From Tengunoibacter tsumagoiensis (GTDB taxonomy: Bacteria; Chloroflexota; Ktedonobacteria; Ktedonobacterales; Ktedonobacteraceae), in NCBI RefSeq assembly GCF_003967535.1, contig NZ_BIFR01000002.1, positions 1,736,001-1,800,000 of the forward strand: 64,000 nt of DNA, given 5' to 3'. Both the position numbers and the translations under genes were made by a program. Shown here in pieces: positions 18,821 to 30,800 of this stretch. The notes beneath the pieces were generated by a model. It saw nothing but the letters and a program-made list of their open reading frames with translations. It made no database searches and was not told the DNA's origin. Each line of letters opens with the position of its first letter. Positions within the stretch are counted from its first letter, which is position 1.

Positions 18821-21499
18821 TTACTCTGCCTCCGCTAATTGGGTAAGTGCATCCATCATGGAATACATTTCTTCTGGCTCAGCCTCTTCTTCGGAGAGGT
18901 CAGTCTCCTGATGATCATCATGCATCTGTTGCATATGCTCAACAAAACTGACAATGGTGGGATATTGAAAATAGCTCATGATTGGAATCTGTTTCTTGAA
19001 GGTTTCTTGAACTTTCGTATGTAAGGCAATAACGCTAAAGGAGTTTCCTCCAAGATCAAAAAATCGATCATGAATACCTATTTTGTCTTCTGGCAGCTTG
19101 AGGATATGCGCCCAGATCTCTACTAACTGTCGCTCTAGCTGGTTGCGAGGCGCAAGATAGCCGATGCTGACCGGAATGACGTCCCTGGGATCAGGCAGGA
19201 GCGCTTTGTGGATTTTTCCATGTTCCGTTAATGGCAGCTCGCTGATAGGCACAATAAAGGCTGGCACCATATAGGCTGGCAGATACTGTCTTACATACTC
19301 TTTCAATTTTAGAGCCAGTTCGCTCTGATCACCGGGTGTTCCTCCAACCACAATGTATGCGCAGAGGGCATGCTCACCGTCAGTATCTTCAACGGGCAGA
19401 ACAATGGTGTTAGCGATGCCAGCAAACTTCATAATCTGAGCTTCGATCTCGCCAATCTCGATCCGAAAACCTCGAATCTTAACCTGCTGATCAGCTCTCC
19501 CGATAAACTCTATCTCTCCATTATTTCTTAACCTGCCCAGGTCACCCGTACGATACATACTTTTCCCGGGATGAAAGGGATCAGGGATAAAGCGCTGCTG
19601 CGTGAGTTCAGGTTTATGCAAATAGCCCCGCGCCACTCCTTCACCTCCCACAAAGAGCTCGCCAGGCACTCCGTTCGGGACCGGGTTCAATCTGGCGTCC
19701 AGGATAGAGACTGAGGTGGTCGGGATTGGACGGCCAATGGTGCTCACGTCCAGTTGAATATCTTCCCGGGTGATCTCTTTATACGTGACATGGACCGTTG
19801 TCTCTGTAATTCCATACATATTAATGAGCTGTATCTGTGGATAGCGCTGCGACCATGAAGCCAATCGCCCAGGCTTCAATGCCTCGCCCCCAAAAATGAC
19901 ATAGCGCAAGGCAAGCGTAGGTTGATCATCTTTGCTCTCTTCTTCAGCCAGGCGGAAAAAGGCTCCCGGCGTCTGGTTGAGGATGGTTACACGTTCTTGT
20001 TTTAATAAGGCAAGGTAGGAAGACATATCTACAGTCATTGTGCGTGGAATCACAATCAGTCGTCCACCATTGAACAGGGCTCCATACATCTCCCAGACAG
20101 AAAAATCAAAACAAAACGAGTGAAACATTGTCCATGTATCATGTTCGTTAAACGCAAAAGGAAATTGCTCATTACGAAATAATCGTGCGACCTGCTGGTG
20201 CTCTATCATCACACCTTTGGGCTGGCCGGTCGTTCCCGATGTATAAATAATATAGGCCAGGCTGCGCTCGTTGTGGATCGGCTCAAGGTTGGTATCATCT
20301 ACGCCTTGATAGAGGTGCCTGTCATCCAATAGCAACCGATCAAGAGAAGCCGGGAGCTGATCGATCAGTGATGCTTGCGTAAGAACACTCTGTACCTGAC
20401 TATCCTCAACCATATAGGCCACCCGATCCGGCGGATAGATCGGGTCAAGTGGCAGATACGCTGCTCCTGCCTTTAAAACGGCGAGCATACCGATGACCAT
20501 CTCCAGCGATCGTTCCGCATAGATGCCAATAATCGCATCGGGTTGGATGCCCCTGGCCCTGAGGACTCGTGCCAGTCGATTGGCCTGGCTATTCAATTCG
20601 GCATAGGTTACACGCTCATGGCCGAATTGCAGCGCAATATTGGTGGGAAATAATGCGACCGCTTCCTCAAAGAGCTGCGTTACTGTCGCCTGAGCGGGAA
20701 AAGCTACGGCTGTTCTATCTAATGGAGCCAGCCAGCTATGGCACTCATCAGGCTTAGCGATGGCGAGATCCATCACCGATCCATCATCTTTATGCGCAAT
20801 CATCTCGCCCAGTAGATAGATAAAGCGCTGAGCAAGCCGGGTAATCGTCTGTTTTTCATACAGGGCGCTATCATAGCTGACAGCGATGGACAGATTTTCG
20901 TCTACAGCACGAAAAGAAAAGGTGAGGGCGGGGGCCGTCTTATAAAAGAATTGCTGGATATGAATATCTTCAAGTAGGACCACAATATCAAATAAAGGAA
21001 AGGTGCTTATCGCAGCCTTAGAACCTAGCTGAGCAGCCAGCATTTCAACAGGATAGTTCTGATGGGCCACCCCTTCGAGATGTTGCGCTTTCACATACAT
21101 GAGCAATTGTTTGAATGTCATAGACTCTTGTAACTGGAGCCGAAGAGGGATCACCAGATTGAGCAAGTCAGCCACAGGGGCTTCATTTAAGACTGGAGCG
21201 CCAAGCACGAGATCCAGATGAGAGGTATATTTACTTACAAGCACTGCCAGACATCCACACAGCAGGATATAGAGATTATTTTTGGAACCATTCGCCAGAC
21301 GATGACAGGAGTGAGCCAGGGGCTGCGGAAGCGTAAAAAGGTCGCATACAATCATCTGGTCCTTCCGCACGTCAACGGGAAAATCATATGGAATGTACCC
21401 TCGCTGAACATCATCGGAGAGCTTCTTTAGCCAGTATTCGCGCTCAACAACGCGTTGATTTCCTGCAATAAGTAAATCCTCGGAAAGTGGTCGATCCAT
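18821..21499 (-). CDS. NRPS module: half-C, A (Thr), T
   Basis: An 892-residue protein. Residues 1-250 resemble only the C-terminal lobe of a condensation domain, without HHxxxDG; the complete C domain for this step lies at the end of the preceding protein (21841-32127). The adenylation domain (about 265-765) has YTSGTTGQPKG and YGITETT. Aligned by eye to GrsA, its pocket reads DFWNIGMVHK, the established threonine code. A thiolation domain (LGGNSFS) follows at about 790-860. ATG 21499 has AAGGA 10 nt upstream. Upstream lies the second copy of the conserved 42-bp promoter element, so this gene probably starts a second transcription unit that continues into the PKS genes. The Thr prediction is strong; the role of the half-C (docking or remnant) is unknown. 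Confidence 0.94.
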   Translation of the reverse strand: MDRPLSEDLLIAGNQRVVEREYWLKKLSDDVQRGYIPYDFPVDVRKDQMIVCDLFTLPQPLAHSCHRLANGSKNNLYILLCGCLAVLVSKYTSHLDLVLGAPVLNEAPVADLLNLVIPLRLQLQESMTFKQLLMYVKAQHLEGVAHQNYPVEMLAAQLGSKAAISTFPLFDIVVLLEDIHIQQFFYKTAPALTFSFRAVDENLSIAVSYDSALYEKQTITRLAQRFIYLLGEMIAHKDDGSVMDLAIAKPDECHSWLAPLDRTAVAFPAQATVTQLFEEAVALFPTNIALQFGHERVTYAELNSQANRLARVLRARGIQPDAIIGIYAERSLEMVIGMLAVLKAGAAYLPLDPIYPPDRVAYMVEDSQVQSVLTQASLIDQLPASLDRLLLDDRHLYQGVDDTNLEPIHNERSLAYIIYTSGTTGQPKGVMIEHQQVARLFRNEQFPFAFNEHDTWTMFHSFCFDFSVWEMYGALFNGGRLIVIPRTMTVDMSSYLALLKQERVTILNQTPGAFFRLAEEESKDDQPTLALRYVIFGGEALKPGRLASWSQRYPQIQLINMYGITETTVHVTYKEITREDIQLDVSTIGRPIPTTSVSILDARLNPVPNGVPGELFVGGEGVARGYLHKPELTQQRFIPDPFHPGKSMYRTGDLGRLRNNGEIEFIGRADQQVKIRGFRIEIGEIEAQIMKFAGIANTIVLPVEDTDGEHALCAYIVVGGTPGDQSELALKLKEYVRQYLPAYMVPAFIVPISELPLTEHGKIHKALLPDPRDVIPVSIGYLAPRNQLERQLVEIWAHILKLPEDKIGIHDRFFDLGGNSFSVIALHTKVQETFKKQIPIMSYFQYPTIVSFVEHMQQMHDDHQETDLSEEEAEPEEMYSMMDALTQLAEAE

Positions 21500-21666
21500 G
21501 TCGAGCCATTCCTTTCTCCATGTAAATGACTATCTTAACCAGCAGTCGTATCAGAATAACAAGCATACTGCCTTTTACTCTTCTCCAATGTGTTCAACTG
21601 TTCTCCCTATTACAGCCTGAAAGCTGCCGACATTACCACCAGATCATTTATTACGCACTCCAGAGC

Positions 21667-21724
21667 AGTATAAGGTTCAGCAGTTAAAAACTAGTTCAAG
21701 GATGTTGTTACACTCCGTTTTAAC
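21667..21724 (-). promoter_or_regulatory. Conserved palindromic promoter element, copy B
   Basis: Bases 21683-21724 match 31 of 42 positions of the element upstream of the first NRPS gene (53888-53929). Both begin GTTAAAAA, end TTTTAAC, and are exactly 42 nt long. The outer parts form an inverted repeat: GTTAAAA-n3-AGT at one end and ACT-n3-TTTTAAC at the other. On the minus strand both copies also carry TTGAACT near the middle and a TATACT hexamer (here 21667-21672) about 21-22 nt after TTGAAC. This is probably an operator for a dimeric regulator plus a -10 box. Its ATG lies about 170 nt downstream. Confidence 0.65.
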
Positions 21725-21769
21725 ATGGGGATGGGAAGAAGGGCCGCCTCCGACAAAGGGAAGGGCCCG

Positions 21770-21828
21770 GGGCGCACCTCTGCAAAGAGACCCTGGAGTA
21801 TGAATACCAGCACTGCAATGGTGCGCCC
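21770..21828 (-). terminator. Stem-loop between synthase genes, possible terminator or attenuator
   Basis: GGGCGCACC (21770-21778) and GGTGCGCCC (21820-21828) are perfect 9-bp arms around a 41-nt loop that has its own smaller stem (CTGG/CCAG). The structure begins 12 nt after the stop of the 3,428-residue synthase and precedes the second promoter element. There is no clean U-run after it, so it may act as an attenuator or RNA 3'-end stabiliser rather than a classical terminator. Confidence 0.45.
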
Positions 21829-21840
21829 TTACAATCCTGG

Positions 21841-24800
21841 CTAAAAAGCGAATTCTTCATTTGCCAGGCTACGCGTATCCTTTTCCAGGATCTGAAAGCT
21901 ATGAGCCATGTTGATTGCCCCCAATTGTATATCAGGGGTGGTCAGCACTTCCTCCAGCATCGCTTTGTACCGGGAGGCCATTTTCTCAATGGTCTCTCGC
22001 TTAAAGAGAGCAGTGGCATATTCGAAGTTCATCACAACATTCTCATCAATCTCGACTGCGCTTAAGAGGAGATCAAATTGTGCCCGGCGCGGCAAAAACT
22101 CATACAGCTCAATCTGTAGATCTCTGATGCTCAAGCGCTCTGTGTTCATATTTTGCAGCACAAACACAACACTGAACAATGGATTGGCTGATACGCTCCC
22201 CTGTAAGCCAAGCTTGGCAATCAGCTCTTCATACTGATACTGCTCATGCTCAAATGCCTCGAGGGCCAGCTGTTGTACTTCACGGACATAGTCAGCAAAG
22301 GTTTTGCTCTCGTCCGGGAATGTGCGCATGGGCAACATGTTGACAAACATTCCGATGATATCCTGCAAATCAGGATGCGTACGACCGGCGACAGGAGAGC
22401 CAATAACGATATCATTCTGACCCGAATATTTGAATAGCACGATGGCAAATACGCTCAGTAAGTACATATAGATGGTGGAGTCGTTGGCTGCGGCCACCTG
22501 TTTGAGCTGTTCAGTAAGCGCTCTTCCCAGGTCAAACTTGACACTATCGCCAGCAAAACTATGGATAGCGGGTCGAGGATAATCGGTTGCCAGTTGTAAG
22601 GTTGGTATATGATCGGCAAATTTCTGGTACCAGTACGCCTCCTGTTTCGCGACAAGGGCTCTGGCCTGTTCGCTATATTGCCATTCTGCATAATCTTTGT
22701 AGTGCAGTTTCAGCGCTGGCAGTGTATTGCCCTGATACAAAGCAATAAAATCACGCACCAGGGTATCATAGGAGACCCCATCGGTAATGATATGGTGAAT
22801 ATCGAAGATCAGAATATGTCTCTTCGGGCCAATTTTGAGCAGCCCTACGCGTAAGAGCGGAGCTGTACGTAGATCAAACGGTGCCACAAACTGAGTCACG
22901 ATTGTACGTGCGGCTTCTTCTGTTGTCTCCTGATACAGCAGCGTAAATGGAATGGATGGATGGATAGTCTGGACAGGTTCGCCATCCTGGATATCAAACG
23001 AGGTCCGAAAGCTCTCATGTCGCTCAAGCAAGTGCTGAAATACCTCTTCAAACCGCACGATATCCAATTCGCCTTCCAGCGTATACGCCATAACATCGTT
23101 ATAAGCAGTGCTCTCAGGATACAATTGCTGCAAGATGTATAAGCGTTTCTGCCCGGAAGAGAGTCGATACTGTGCGCTGGTTGGGGCGAGAGGGATTGAA
23201 TAGAGTTTATGCTGTTGCGCATTCTGCACATAATCAGCGAGCCCGGCAATCGTAGGTGTCAGGAAGAGCTGCGAAATTGAGACATCAACATGAAGGTCTT
23301 TATGGATTTTCGATACAACGGTTACTCCTTTTAATGAGTCGCCGCTCAAATCAAAGAAATCATCCATAATCCCTATCTGCTCGACGCGAAAGACGGTTGA
23401 CCAGATCCTGGCAAGCGCCTTTTCGACCTCATTCTCTGGAGCAACATACGGCGTTGGCAGATGGGGCCGTGGGTGAAGCTGTACTGTGCTCGGGTCGTCT
23501 TCATCGCTGTGTACAGATTGTAGCTTTACCCATTGATCGATGCGCAGGTCTAACTGCCCTGGAGAATGAATGATCTGCCGCTCTTCGCTGGCTAAAACAC
23601 GTTCAAAGGCTTCGATGCCTTCCTCCGGGCTCATGGAAAGTTGGTGAACCGATTTTCCGATGACGCTGTGTGTCTCATCTTCCTCCCAATACTTCCAGTC
23701 GCTCCAGTTGACAACCCGCCATGGAAGATACGATTGTTGAGCCTGTTGATGCACAAAGATATCCATGAATACATTCGCTGCTGTGTACGCTGCATAGCCT
23801 AAGCCTCCAAGAACAGAGGCGATAGAGGACATCAGCAGACAAAAATCTACCTGTTTATCGCTAAGGAGCTCTTGCAATACCAGCACGCCAAATACTTTGG
23901 CCTGGAATTGCTTGTCCCCATCGCTGGCCTCCAATTCGGTGAGCAACTTAAATGTCTCATCTCCAAGCAGGCCTGCTCCATGAATGACACCATTGAGCGC
24001 TCCAAATCGCTGCTCAGTCCGCTCAATAGCTTCTGCCATTTTTTGCCTGTCGGCGACATCGGCCTGACAGACCAGGACTTCAGCGCCTCGTTCCTCGAGC
24101 TCCTGCACAAATTGAATACGTTTGGCAATGTCTGACCCATCGTCAGTGAGCAATTGTGCCCACTGCTGACGCTCGGGAAAAGCACTTCTGGCGACCAGGA
24201 CGATTTTCGCCTGAAATGCGCTGGCAAGATGGCGCGCCAGGATCTTACCAATCCCACCAAAGCCACCGGTGATCAGGTATACCCCTCCCTGACGCAACTG
24301 GATGGCTTCAGGGGCTGGCTTTTCAAGCTTGAGAGGTTGGTAATCGCGCACCCAACGCTGCCCTCCCCGGTAGGCAATGATGCTTTCTGGTGCAGATGAC
24401 TGTAGTTCCAGCAGCAGTTGTTTGTAGAGCTTGTGTGTTTGAGGGCCATGATGTGCTGGGAGCGTAATGTCGATGACGGAACTGGTAATCGAAGGCATTT
24501 CCTGAGCGATCACCAGGCTGGGGCCAAGCAGCGTTGCATGGGCGGGGACAAGCTGTTCAGTCCCAATGACGTGTTGGGTCCCATGAGTGATCACACGGAT
24601 ATCCACTGCGATGGCTCGTCCAATGACTGCCTGCAACATGAATACGAAACTATAGAAGCCTGCGCTCAGCTCTGCATGAATAGCATCTGCCATCAACCTC
24701 TCTCTGGAAAGACTGGCGCAGTGCACAATTCTGGTGGGGAAGAGTTGTTGCGCGTGTAGTTCTTCTATGAGCCGCTGATAGTGTTTCCGATCGGTCAGGT

Positions 24801-27800
24801 TGATGCGATAGGTGTCATTGCTCACGCGCTCAAAACTCTTTCCATGTTCAACGGTGATAACCGACGTGAGATCAGTACGGAGCTCTTTCACGAGAAAGGC
24901 AGCGACACCAGTATCGTCCATAAAGACCAGGTAGGTCTGCCCTGTCGCTACGGCTGCCGCTGGCTGCAACACATCCGAGCGCCAACGGGGCACATAGAAC
25001 CATTCACTACAATCAGGATGTTTGCGAATATCATCAATGCGTTGTGCTCTGGCGGCAAGGTGTTGCCCAAGTGCAAAAGGATTCTCATTGCGCCTGTAAC
25101 TGATCCGTTCAAAGGCATAGGTGGGAAGAGGAATGCGCTGGCGCTGCTCCTGTTCATAGAACGCCGACCAATCAATGGAGATGCCATACATCCACAATGC
25201 TGCGATTTTTTCTAGAAGGAACTGGCTATCTGCTGCGGGATAGCCCTCTGGTCTCAGCGTATTTTGAATGCGTTGCGGCTGACCTTCCGCAAAGAAGCGT
25301 TGGAGCAGAACACTTAAATCTCGTCCTGGCCCAACTTCAACAAAGATACGCCGGTCATCCTTCAAGAGCTCTTGTATTCCATTGGCAAAACGAATCGTAT
25401 CCTTCATATGGTTGACCCAGTAGTGAGGGTCCTGACATTGCTCTGCCGTAATCCATGTGCCTGTGAGCCCGGAGATGAACGGCGCATAGGGAGGATGCAG
25501 GGTCATACGCTGCAACTGCGCTTCAAACTGATGGACGACGCCCTCTAATTGTGCCGAGTGCGCCGCGATCGTGCTGGCAACGCGGATACTTAACAGGCGT
25601 TTTGTACGCAGGAACCGATCTAAATCGGTCACGGCCTGAGGGGTGCCAGCGACAATGCACGATGCTCCATTATCAATCGCAATGGTGAGCGTCTTGACTT
25701 CGCTGGCGCTATTCTGTTCATGGAGCGCCTGTATCTCTTGGAGGAGCGTGTGCATGTGTGCCTCAGGGACGGGCACGCTTAACATAGCTCCTTCAGGAAG
25801 GCCACTCATCAGCTTTCCACGGGTAGCAACCAGGCGCAATGCATCCTGTAAGGAGAAAACGCCTGCCAGACAGGCGGCGACATATTCCCCAAAGCTATAG
25901 CCAATCATCGCCGATGGCTGTATGCCCCAATGCATTAGCAGTTGAGCCAGTGCGTATTCCAGACAGAAGATAATGGGCTGGCTATACTCCATGCTTGCCA
26001 TGGCCTGCTTGCACTGCGCACTATCGGCATCAGCGCCAGGATAGAGAATAGGCTTGACATCAATTCCTGCGTCAGTCCGCAAGATATCAAAACAGGTCTC
26101 TAACTCATGGCGGAAAAATGCTTCTTGCTCGTATAGTTCACGCCCCATCGCCACGTAGTGGGCTCCGTTGCCTGGAAACAGAAAGACTATCGAGTGCTTC
26201 CCATTGGTCGATAGATCGCTACGAAGCTGAGGTGATCGCGAGGAGAAGAGATCAATGGCCTCTTGCTGCGTTCGACAGACGAGCCCACGGCGATATTCAA
26301 AGCCCTGACGGCCAACTTGTAGCGTATAGGCGACATCGGCCAGACTCTTTTCAGGGTGCTTCCGCAGATCTTCTACCAGGTTATCGGTCATGCGCTCCAG
26401 GGACTCCTGGCTCTTTGCTGAGAGCAGCAGTAGCTTCCAATCACGCTCTCGGCTCGAAGGTTCCTGAACGGGCGCTTCCTCTAGAATGACATGGGCATTC
26501 GTGCCCCCGATCCCAAAGGAGCTGACGCCTGCACGTAAAGGGTAGCGCTCATTCTGCCATGGCTGCACTGTGGTATTGACGTAAAATGGATTATGCGCAA
26601 AGTCAATCTGTGGATTGGGCGTCTCAAAATGCAGGCTTGGTGGAATCAACCTGTGCTTCAGGCTGAGCACCGTCTTGATAAAGCCTGCCACGCCCGAGGC
26701 GGCATTTAAATGTCCAACGTTGGTCTTTACCGATCCCAGTGGCCGCGATTGGGGCTCACATGTCGCAAAAACCTTCTTTAAGGCGGCCATTTCGATCACA
26801 TCACCAAGTTGCGTGGCTGTACCATGGGTCTCAATATAGCCTATGCTCTCGGGCTCAACGCGTGCTTTCTGAAGCGCTGCCGTGATGACTTCAAATTGAC
26901 CTTCCACGCTTGGTGCAGTATAGCCAACCTTGCGATGGCCGTCATTGTTAATCGCCGCACCTTTAATAACTGCATGCACTGTATCGCCATCGCGCAATGC
27001 CTGTGTCAGTGGCTTTAAGACCACTACGCCAACGCCATCGCCAAAGACCATCCCGGTTGCGTTGGCATCAAAGGCCCGGCAATAACCATCCTCAGAGAAG
27101 AGCATCCCTTCCTGATAGATATAGCCTGTCTTTTCGGGCAGGGCAAGCGTAATACCGCCAGCAAGCGCCATGTCACACTGACCCGAGGCGAGCGCGTTAC
27201 AGGCGGCATCTACGGCCACCAATGACGTTGAACACCCACTGAAGAGATTGACGCTGGGACCATTCAGATTCAATTTGTAGGAGATCTGTGTGCTCAGTGA
27301 GTCTTTATCGTTCAATAATGAGGTGAGAAATTGATCGGAGGGTTCATTCTCCTCTCCCAGTAAGGATTGTACTTGCCAGTAGAGGTTTGGCGAGGCCCCT
27401 GCAAAAACTCCGACTTTCCCTTTATAGTCGTTGATGCTATATCCGGCGTGCTCAATTGCGCTCCAGGCACATTCGTGGAAGACGCGCAATTGCGGGTCCA
27501 TGAGTAAGGCATCACGATGTGTATAATCAAAGAAGGCGGCATCAAAATATTCAGTCCCCTCAAGATAGCCTTTGGCTTTACGGTAATTGGGCTGGTGAAG
27601 ATCCTCTACTGGAATGCCTGCTTCCTGTAGCTCTTCATCGGTAAAGAAACGTATCGATCCGACGCCATCAACCAGATTGTGCCAGAACTCGTCGATTGTG
27701 GCTGCACCCGGGAATCGACCAGCCATACCGATGACGGCGACGCCTTCGTGATATCCTGGTGTGCCGATCACGTCTGACCTTTGTTCTGGCTGCTCAGTCT

Positions 27801-30800
27801 CGCTCTCCTGCGCTGGTCTCTCCTGTTCGCTCAAGGCTACGGCCAGTTGGGCAATCGTAGGATTGTTGAACATGACGTCGATTGGCACGTGATACTGAAG
27901 AAAATTCACCAGCTTTGTATGGATCTGGATGATATCCAGGGAGGTGGCTCCCAACTCAAAAAAGTTTTTATGCCGATCCACCTCTTGCACACGGTAAAAA
28001 TCGAGCCAGAGATCGACGATGATCTGCTCAAATTGTTCCTGGCTGTTTGAGGACTGTGCGAGCTGGAGCAGTGAACGGCGCTGTGAGGCTGAGGGACTGG
28101 CTATCTGGACGTTCGGCTGGGGCTCTAATGCCTTCAGGTGTATCCACTGCTCAATACGGGTATGCAGATCACCCGATGAGACAACAATCTGGTCGATGTT
28201 TTCCAGAGAGAGAATACATTGGAAGGTTTTGATGGCCTCTTCATTGGTCATTTCAAGCACATCCAGGGAGCTCTGCGCGATCCGCTTCTGCATCTTCGGC
28301 CCTGTGTAGAGCCAATCTCCCCAGTTAACGACGAGCCAGCGCGTGGTGGTGGTCCCGGCATATTGCGCCACAAATCCATCCAGATACAGGTTGGCAGCGG
28401 CATAGGCAACAAAGCCAAGCCCGCCTAAAATGGGCGATAAGGAGGAGACGAGTACGCAGAAGTCAAGATGACGATGCGCCAGCACCTTTTCCAGTACCTT
28501 CACTCCTTGCATTTTTGGACGAAATTGTTCTTCACATTCTTCTCGTCCAATCGAAATGATGGGGCAGAGTGCGGAGTGGACGCGCAAGATTCCTGCGGCG
28601 TGGATAAGACCATGGATGCTGCCGAAGGTTGCCTCAATCTGCTCTAGTGCCTGAGACATCTTTTCTTCATCCGCAACATCGGCTGCGATGACCAGTACCC
28701 GGGCCCCCTGTGCTTCCAGTTCTTGAATCTGGCGGATTCTAAAGCTGACGCGATCTTCCTCATCGTGGGTCTCCAGCCAGGTCTGTCTCTCATCAATGGG
28801 GGGAAGCCCTTCGCGACTGATTAAGGCAATGCGAGCCCGGACTGCACGTGCCAGATACGTCGCCAGCTTTATGCCGACTCCGCCTAAGCCACCGGTGATG
28901 ACATAGACGCCTTCTTCACGCAGAGGTGGGACCGCCTGATCTGGTGCAAGGGCAAGGGCGGGGCGCACTTGTTCCGCTGGAAGGGGCTCATAGGTACGCA
29001 CCAACCGTTGGGGGCCGCGATAGACAACTTCAGTCTCGCTGATTTCCTGGGAGGTCTCCGCGACTAAAGCAGTCAGGATCTGTGGCTCGATGGACGTATC
29101 GAGAGGAAAGTCAATACAGCGGCACTTTACATTTGTATGCTCCTGAGGAATGACTTTGAGGGGTGCCAGCAACGTTGATTTGACGGCGACAGTCGTTTCG
29201 GTGGCGTTCACTTGATAGATCTGATTGCTCAGGACATTGAGTTCAACTCTGAGCCTTACGTCCTGCCGCGCAAGCGCTCTGGTGAGATGCAGGAGTGCGT
29301 ACAACCCCAGATCTAACAATCGCTCTTCTGCCACAGGCTGTGATGTCGCCGTCCATAGATGGACGATGCGCAAAAGAGGGGGATGTGTCCGCACAACCTT
29401 GCTGAAGACGCGATCATAATCCTCCTGCCGGGTAGCACAGATAACAAATTCGTTGGAGCTCACTTCTGCAAAGGCCGCTCCCTGGCGGACGATGATCACG
29501 TGGTGGCCCGATCTATGCAGGTGCTCGACAAATTGTTCCCCGACCTGCTCATGGTCCATCAGCACAACCCAGGTGGCTGGAGAGAGGGTTGCTGCACTTC
29601 GCGCTCCTTCGCGCCATGCTGGTGTATAAAACCATTCAGCCATATTGGGTCGCTTCTCGATCTGACCACTCTGATGCTGAACCTTCTGTCGAGGAGGATC
29701 GATCCAGAAACGTTGTTTCTCAAATGGGTAGGTTGGCAAGGGCAGACGAGAGCGCTTTTCACCTTGATAGAGCTGTTGCCAATTGATCGCGGTCCCCATG
29801 GTCCACAGAGATGCCAGGAGGTTCAGAAAAGAGGTTTCAGCCATGGCTGCGGTATCCTGCTCCCGCAAAAACAGGGGGATGACCGCATCGTCATTTCTCT
29901 GCTGACTATCACTCTCTGGCCCATCTTTTTCGCCAATCTGAATGATCACCGCATTGGGCCAATGACTGCCTGTCTGAGGGTGTACCAGGGGCATTTGATG
30001 GAGGAGACGGGCCCAGAAGGATGCACTCAGCACATCATGATCAGCCAGTACGGTGCCCGTTGTCTCTGACAGAATGGGGAGCGAGGGCCGGGTCAGGGGC
30101 GTCTCATAGACAATGCTGTCAAAACGTTGTTTCAGCAAGCTATTGGCTGGATCAGCGGACAGTTGAGCACTGGCGATGCCCCATCGTAGTGCATGCTCTA
30201 CGGTGAACACACCTGCAAGGCAGGCGGCGACGATATGAGAGAGCCCCGTCGCCAGAAGGGCAACTGGCTTCACTCCACACGTTATCAACATCCTGACGCA
30301 GATATACTCACAGGTAAATTGGGAGACGAAGCTCTGGATTGGATCGGCTAAAGAGTGAGTGCTCTCTCCGGCATCCACGCGCATACGTTTTCCAGTCAGC
30401 GATGTGCTCACAGCAAAACACTGCTCTATCTCCTCGCGCAAGGCCAGGCTGCTCTCGTACAGTCCCTGTAAGACCGTGGCATACTGGATCGTCCCGGCTC
30501 CCACATGGAATAACACATCTGGCTGCTCTTTGCCATGTCTGGCACTGCCTGTCTGCAAAACGGCGTCGCCGAGCTGACCCGTCAAGGCGGCAACGGCCTC
30601 TTCGACGTTTGCACACACGATGGCCTGGCGATAGGGAAATTGCTCGCGTCCAACATGCAATGTATAGGCAACGTCAGCCAGCGAGATCATTGGGTTCGCC
30701 TGTAGATGCTGGACAAGATTCTGGTTCATCACCTTCAGAGCCGCTGGAGTCCGGGCCGAGATGGTCAGGACGCGCTGCTTCTGCTCAGGTGTACTCCGGG

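Larger units (their letters stand above)
21500..21840. other. 341-bp intergenic region inside the synthase locus
   Basis: No credible gene. It is the longest gap between synthase genes. In minus-strand order it holds a 9-bp stem just after the upstream stop (21770-21828), a GC-rich run, the conserved palindromic element with a TATACT hexamer (21667-21724), and about 160 nt of leader before ATG 21499. This arrangement suggests the end of one transcription unit and the start of the next. Confidence 0.7.
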
